From positions 1-34,044 of the forward strand of contig CAMWIS010000002.1 of the NCBI GenBank assembly GCA_947174375.1: DNA of 34,044 bases. The letters run 5' to 3'. A program made the translations under genes and the position numbers. The stretch comes from an uncultured Bacteroidales bacterium. GTDB lineage: Bacteria; Bacteroidota; Bacteroidia; Bacteroidales; P3. This document shows positions 30,692 to 34,044 of this stretch, in pieces; within the stretch, counting starts at the first letter, position 1, and every line of letters starts with the position of its first letter. The notes beneath the pieces were generated by a model. It did no database searches. It was not told the origin of the DNA and worked only from the letters and a program-made list of their open reading frames with translations.

Positions 30692-31584
30692 CGATGCGTA
30701 AGATACGGAATATACGATACGGCAGGGCCTTGCTGACAGGCCTGGTGTTGGGGCTGACGGCCTGCACGGAAGAAATCGACATCGACCTCAAAGGCGGCGA
30801 CGCGCCGGTACTGGTGGTGGACGCCCGCCTGACGACCGACTCGATACGGCATACCGTCCGGTTGAGCCGCAGTTCGGACTACTATGCCCCGACGTCCGCG
30901 GATTTGGCCGTGAGCGGCGCAACTGTATATATTACAGACGGCGGACACCGCTACGATTTTGCCGAAGAGCCCGCCGAACCGGGCGTTTACCGCAGCTTAG
31001 AAGCCTTTGCCGGACGGATGGGCGTACACTATGAACTCTTTATACAGGACGTGGACGCCGACCGTGACGGGCAGACGGAATCTTATACGGCCGAAAGCAC
31101 GATGCCGTTCGCGAACAGCATCGACTCGCTCCAAGCCGTTTACGGGCCCGCCCTGCCGCCGGCCATTGTACCGGATCCGGAGCGCATGGGTTGGAATATC
31201 CTGTTCTATGCCCAGGATCCGCCCCAAAAAGATTACTATCTGACGACCGTGAGCGTGAACGGCGTGACGCTCTTTCCCGAACTGACCGAGATGACGCGTA
31301 TGTCGGACGACTTTACCCAAGGGCTTTACATCAGCGGGCTGCAGATTTACTTTTTCGCGGACGACGGGGAGTTGCCGCTCGCCATCGGCGACTCGGTCTG
31401 CGTTGAAATTTGGGACGTGACGCACGACTTTGACGAATATGTCTCGGACTTACAGGACGCCCTGAATCCGTCCATGCCGATGTTCGGCGGTTCGCCCGCC
31501 AACGCGCGCGGCAACCTGTCGGGCGGCGCGTTCGGCTTCTTCGCCACCTATACGGTGAGCCGCGCCGGCATCGTCTTGAAATAA
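30685..31584 (+). CDS. DUF4249-like outer-membrane lipoprotein
   Basis: 299 aa (an alternative ATG lies 9 nt downstream); lipobox LGLTAC followed by TEEIDIDL. Start overlaps the TBDR stop (ATGGTAA). Family call from architecture and context. Confidence 0.72.
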   Translation: MVTMRKIRNIRYGRALLTGLVLGLTACTEEIDIDLKGGDAPVLVVDARLTTDSIRHTVRLSRSSDYYAPTSADLAVSGATVYITDGGHRYDFAEEPAEPGVYRSLEAFAGRMGVHYELFIQDVDADRDGQTESYTAESTMPFANSIDSLQAVYGPALPPAIVPDPERMGWNILFYAQDPPQKDYYLTTVSVNGVTLFPELTEMTRMSDDFTQGLYISGLQIYFFADDGELPLAIGDSVCVEIWDVTHDFDEYVSDLQDALNPSMPMFGGSPANARGNLSGGAFGFFATYTVSRAGIVLK

Positions 31585-31606
31585 ACCGTTTTTTTTGCTA
31601 TCTTTG
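31576..31606 (+). promoter_or_regulatory. Candidate Bacteroidetes promoter for holB-ricT
   Basis: TTGA (31576-31579; imperfect TTTG), 19-bp spacer, exact -7 TATCTTTG (31599-31606). Confidence 0.6.
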
Positions 31607-31637
31607 TTAGTTTATTGACAGGATAGTTCAAGAACGG

Positions 31638-32819
31638 ATGCGATTTCGCGATATCATAGGACAGAGGCCGCTTATAGAGCGTTTGATCGCCTCGGCGCAA
31701 GCCGGGCGCATCGCGCACGCGCAGTTGTTTTCCGGGCCGGAGGGCAATCAGAAACTGCCGTTGGCCTTGGCTTACGCCCAATTCCTGAACTGCCGGCACA
31801 AGGTAACGGCGGCCGACGCCGACCTGGGCGGCCTTTCGGCCGATTCCTGCGGGCAATGTCCGTCTTGCGTCAAGTTTGAACGGCTGGCGCATCCCGACCT
31901 GCATTTCTTTTTTCCGAACAACATCGGCGAATTGGTCAAAAAAGACGCCCAAAGCACCGACTACCTGCCGCTCTGGCGCGAATTCGGCCTCAAAAACCGC
32001 TTGGAGTTCAGCCTCAACGACTGGATTGAAGCCATGAACATCGGGCAACGGCAGGCCATCATCAACATCCGCGACTGCCACACGCTCATCGAACAGCTCG
32101 CGCTCAAAAGCTGCGAGGCGGACTACCGCGTCGTGGTACTGTGGATGGCCGAAAAAATCAGCGATACGATTTCTTCCACACTGCTCAAGACGCTGGAAGA
32201 ACCCGAACCGCAGACGCTGTTCCTGCTCGTTTCCGAAAACCCCGACCAAATCTCGGCCACGATTCTGTCGCGCACGCAAATCGTGCAGGTGCCGGCCCTG
32301 AGCACCGAAGACCTGTGCGGCGGCTTAGTGACGCACTACGGCCTGAGCGCCGCCGAAGCGCAACCGATAGCCGAAGCCGCGCATGGCAACCTCTGCCGCG
32401 CGTTGGCCGATTGGCGCGGACACGAGGGCGAAGAACAGCACGAAGCCTATTTTACCCGCTGGATGCGCGCCTGCTACAAGGCCGACGTGCCCGACCTGCT
32501 GGACTTGAGCGAACAGCTGGCGCGCTTAGGCCGCGAGCCGTTGCGGCTGTTCCTGCGCTTTTCGCTTGAAAAAATACGCCTGTGCCTGCTGTGCCACGAG
32601 GGCTGCGGCATCATGGCGCAACTGCCGGCCGACCAACAGGCCTTTATCCGCAACTTCTCCCCCTTTATCACGGCGGAGAACGCGCCGGCTTACTACCGCC
32701 TTATCAACGACGCCATTTACTTTGTGGCGCGGAACGCAAATATATCCAACCTCATGACGGACGCCTCCCTGCAGATATGCCGGTTGATGGCCGCTGAAAA
32801 AAAGAAGAAAAATGCCTGA
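31638..32819 (+). CDS. holB: DNA polymerase III delta' subunit-like clamp-loader protein
   Basis: 393 aa; MRFRDIIGQRPLIERLIASAQAGRIAHAQLFSGPEG...NC...CGQCPSC zinc-like module, LLKTLEEPEPQTLFLLVSENPDQISATILSRTQIVQVP. Confidence 0.92.
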   Translation: MRFRDIIGQRPLIERLIASAQAGRIAHAQLFSGPEGNQKLPLALAYAQFLNCRHKVTAADADLGGLSADSCGQCPSCVKFERLAHPDLHFFFPNNIGELVKKDAQSTDYLPLWREFGLKNRLEFSLNDWIEAMNIGQRQAIINIRDCHTLIEQLALKSCEADYRVVVLWMAEKISDTISSTLLKTLEEPEPQTLFLLVSENPDQISATILSRTQIVQVPALSTEDLCGGLVTHYGLSAAEAQPIAEAAHGNLCRALADWRGHEGEEQHEAYFTRWMRACYKADVPDLLDLSEQLARLGREPLRLFLRFSLEKIRLCLLCHEGCGIMAQLPADQQAFIRNFSPFITAENAPAYYRLINDAIYFVARNANISNLMTDASLQICRLMAAEKKKKNA

Positions 32820-34044
32820 ATATACCGAAAACGAGAATTTCAGACCCGAAACCGAATCGGAAGCGACGGAACCCGAAGTGTTCCTACGCAAAACCGTTGA
32901 GGAAAACATCTACAACAGCCGGGGCTGCGCCCACGCGCCCTCCTTGCAGGACACGCCCTGCGACCGCAGCCGTCAGATGAGCTGCTGCGCGCAGATGCAC
33001 GCCTACAACTGGACCGATACGTTCGGCAACCTGCCCTCGCCCGACCCGTTCGACCTTGTGGAAGTGCGGTTCAAGAACACGCACAAGGACTTTTTCCGTT
33101 TGCCGGGCGACACGAACGAGACGTTTGAATGCGGCGACATCGTGGCCGTGGAGGGCAATTCGGGCCACGACATCGGCATCATCTGCCTCCGCGGCGAGTT
33201 GGCCCGTATGCAGGCCAAGAACAAGGGCATCGACCCGCTTTCGCCGCAAATCAAGAAAGTGTACCGCAAGGCGCGGCCGAACGACATCGACAAATGGCTG
33301 GAAACCATCCGCATCGAGAAGGAAACGCAGCGGCGCGCCCGCGTCCTCGCGGCCGAACTCGGGCTGGATATGAAAATCAACAATGTGGAATACCAGGGCG
33401 ATTTCACGAAAGCCATCTTCTACTATACGGCCGACGACCGCGTGGACTTCCGGCAGCTTATCAAGCTCTACGCCGAGGAATTCAAGGTACGCATCGAGAT
33501 GAAGCAAATCGGGGCGCGGCAGGAAGCCGGCAACATCGGCGGCATCGGCTCATGCGGCCGCGAACTCTGCTGCGTGACGTTCCTGCATAACTTTACGTCG
33601 GTGAGCACGCACGCCGCCCGCGTACAGCAGGTTTCGCTCAATCCGCAGAAATTGGCCGGCCAATGCAGCAAGCTCAAATGCTGTCTCAACTACGAATACG
33701 ACACGTATATAGACTTGCAGAAGAGTATGCCCGACGCCCGCACGCCGATTGTGACCGAGAAAGGCAAGGCCAAATGCATCAAGACGGACATCCTGAACCA
33801 CAAGATGACTTACGTGTATGAGGACGAGCCGAACCGCTACATCAACGTGGACGCGGAAGAGGCCGCCCGCCTGATAGAGGCCAACCGCCGCGGCGAGACG
33901 CCGGCCGACCTGACGGCCAGTCAGACGGAGGCGGAAATCGTACCGGAAGAAACGGCTTTCTCGAACGTGGTGGGCCAAGACGACCTGACGCGCTTTGACA
34001 AGCCCAACAAGGGCAACCGTTCGAACCGCAAGAAACGGCACGGC
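32812..34044 (+). CDS. ricT: PSP1/RicT (YaaT)-like protein, truncated by window edge
   Basis: Open frame from ATG at 32812 with no stop to the window end: MPEYTENENF...GDIVAVEGNSGHDIGII...LGLDMKINNVEYQGDFTKAIFYYTADDRVDFRQLIK...IGARQEAGNIGGIGSCGRELCCVTFL...KLAGQCSKLKCCLNYE. Missing from the ORF track because it has no stop. Confidence 0.93.
   Translation, partial: MPEYTENENFRPETESEATEPEVFLRKTVEENIYNSRGCAHAPSLQDTPCDRSRQMSCCAQMHAYNWTDTFGNLPSPDPFDLVEVRFKNTHKDFFRLPGDTNETFECGDIVAVEGNSGHDIGIICLRGELARMQAKNKGIDPLSPQIKKVYRKARPNDIDKWLETIRIEKETQRRARVLAAELGLDMKINNVEYQGDFTKAIFYYTADDRVDFRQLIKLYAEEFKVRIEMKQIGARQEAGNIGGIGSCGRELCCVTFLHNFTSVSTHAARVQQVSLNPQKLAGQCSKLKCCLNYEYDTYIDLQKSMPDARTPIVTEKGKAKCIKTDILNHKMTYVYEDEPNRYINVDAEEAARLIEANRRGETPADLTASQTEAEIVPEETAFSNVVGQDDLTRFDKPNKGNRSNRKKRHG

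Overview
This is a 34 kb window from a Bacteroidota genome, probably Bacteroidales; the order is inferred from protein families and promoter style. It is mostly conserved housekeeping sequence. (1) Minus strand, 1-6124: a tight six-gene run, ugd - UDP-glucuronate decarboxylase - rmlD-like - rsfS - ftsH - LUD-domain gene (cut by the window edge). (2) Plus strand, 6385-24454: a 33-gene fused str/S10/spc/alpha ribosomal super-operon (rpsL to rplQ, with fusA, secY, map, infA and rpoA) that lacks tuf and adk and ends at a strong intrinsic terminator at 24477-24514. (3) Plus strand: eno; then a patatin/POTRA/beta-barrel protein, a TonB-dependent receptor and a DUF4249-like lipoprotein; then holB (delta') and a PSP1/RicT-like gene running off the end. 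rpmD (59 aa), rpmJ (38 aa) and the two edge-truncated genes are missing from the ORF track and were read directly from the sequence. I found no CRISPR array, transposon, tRNA, rRNA or clear novel defence or mobile system. The best second-look items are a structured, unusually long rpsM-rpsK spacer, an AT-rich promoter-like patch inside rplD, isolated Shine-Dalgarno sequences before rpsE and rpsN, and the patatin/TBDR/DUF4249 outer-membrane gene set.
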